The notes below the pieces were generated by a model. The model did not search any database, had not been told where the DNA came from, and was given only the letters and a program-made list of their open reading frames with translations. From assembly GCA_943787985.1 (NCBI GenBank), contig CALSOO010000006.1, positions 411,996-475,995 of the forward strand: a stretch of DNA of 64,000 nt. The letters are read 5' to 3'. This document shows positions 63,774-64,000 of the stretch, one piece after another. Source of the stretch: an uncultured Paracoccaceae bacterium (lineage in GTDB: Bacteria > Pseudomonadota > Alphaproteobacteria > Rhodobacterales > Rhodobacteraceae). Position 1 is the first letter of the stretch. Each line of letters opens with the position of its first letter. The position numbers were made by a program, and so were the translations under genes.

Positions 63774-64000
63774 CTAAAGCACTCCTGCGGGAAACTCATG
63801 TACGCCGTCCACAAGCGGCAGTGGCTGTGCCCATGCCACATCGGACAGTTTGAGGTTGCGATAAAGATGGGGGAAAAGCGCGTCACCTCGGGAGATTTCC
63901 CATTTCAGGTCATCGTCCAAACGATCGGTTTCGACCCCTAAAAGGAACAGGCCCTCAACCCCTGCAAAGTGTTTTGCGGCCGTTTCAGCGGCCTGTTCGG
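63774..64000 (-). CDS. DUF952 family protein (5' end outside the window)
   Basis: Reading in from the window edge, the frame gives FAGVEGLFLLGV, DDLKWEISRGDALFPHLYRNL and VAWAQPLPLVDG, then a TAG at 63774-63776. This is the C-terminal part of a DUF952 protein, of unknown function. It directly abuts the DUF1330 start codon at 63773. The start codon lies beyond the window. Confidence 0.75.
   Translation of the reverse strand, partial: EQAAETAAKHFAGVEGLFLLGVETDRLDDDLKWEISRGDALFPHLYRNLKLSDVAWAQPLPLVDGVHEFPAGVL

Noticed and set aside
1..64000. Mobile element, prophage, CRISPR or toxin-antitoxin cluster
   Set aside because: No transposase, integrase, phage structural gene, Cas gene or repeat-spacer array was seen in the window.

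Overview
The window looks like chromosomal DNA of a Rhodobacteraceae (Roseobacter-group) alphaproteobacterium. This is inference from gene content and protein style, not from a marker gene. Supporting signs are an L-carnitine catabolic operon with a GlxA/AraC regulator, a DmdC-like acyl-CoA dehydrogenase, LiuR-like MerR regulators, an MmcB repair protein, DUF6324 and DUF3572 proteins, a stand-alone PhnM, alphaproteobacterial SOS boxes (GTTC-N7-GTTC), and a tRNA-His with no encoded G at position -1 and with A73. Genes are tightly packed. ATGA or TGATG overlaps are common, and several convergent pairs share their stop codons. I see no insertion sequence, prophage, CRISPR array, rRNA operon or replication origin.

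Layout. 1-3.4 kb: end of an unknown gene, a possible structured RNA with a strong terminator, then a cupin / FAD amine oxidase / TetR / thiol-isomerase operon. 3.4-8.7 kb: phnM, a 1,004-residue multihaem cytochrome with one damaged haem site, and a sulfotransferase. 8.7-13.6 kb: metG, an MFS transporter, an orphan ImuA-like SOS gene with a LexA box, and a Tas-like aldo-keto reductase. 13.6-18.3 kb: CdhR-like regulator divergent from a carnitine-to-betaine operon. 18.3-22.3 kb: XRE regulator, desaturase, EamA transporter, Nudix and DUF983 genes. 22.4-24.4 kb: EF-hand protein, ECF sigma factor, small membrane protein and Spy-like protein. 24.4-30.2 kb: a PleD-like cyclase with degenerate receivers, DUF3572, a HAD phosphatase, a non-pyrrolysine MttB homologue, and an H-NOX plus diguanylate cyclase pair. 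30.2-36.5 kb: tRNA-Glu, recJ, glpX, hom, a lipoprotein, TetR and pirin. 36.9-40.3 kb: a ClpP-like periplasmic protein paired with a membrane coiled-coil protein, mmcB with a second LexA box, small genes and tRNA-His. 40.3-49.5 kb: CobW GTPase, YtcJ-like amidohydrolase, LysR and a five-gene Dpp/Opp ABC transporter. 49.6-59.9 kb: fatty-acid beta-oxidation genes with two MerR regulators, plus an inverted-repeat element. 60-64 kb: two hotdog thioesterases, a MATE pump, pyrD, DUF1330 and the start of a DUF952 gene.

How it fits together. Carnitine is oxidised, cleaved with acetyl-CoA and released as glycine betaine. The 49.6-58.8 kb genes supply the dehydrogenation, hydration, oxidation and thiolysis steps for acyl-CoAs, probably under the MerR pair. 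Two separate c-di-GMP inputs are present, one coupled to a haem-NO sensor. Two DNA-damage genes (the imuA-like gene and mmcB) share the same promoter design, with the SOS box over the promoter and almost no leader.

The least explained parts are the 37-39 kb ClpP-like/membrane pair, the EF-hand/sigma/Spy cluster, the 352-residue protein with its ribbon-helix-helix partner at 55.7-57.0 kb, the nested inverted repeats at 54.3-54.5 kb, and the structured segment at 100-235. I ran no database search or computed alignment. Family names come from motif recognition.
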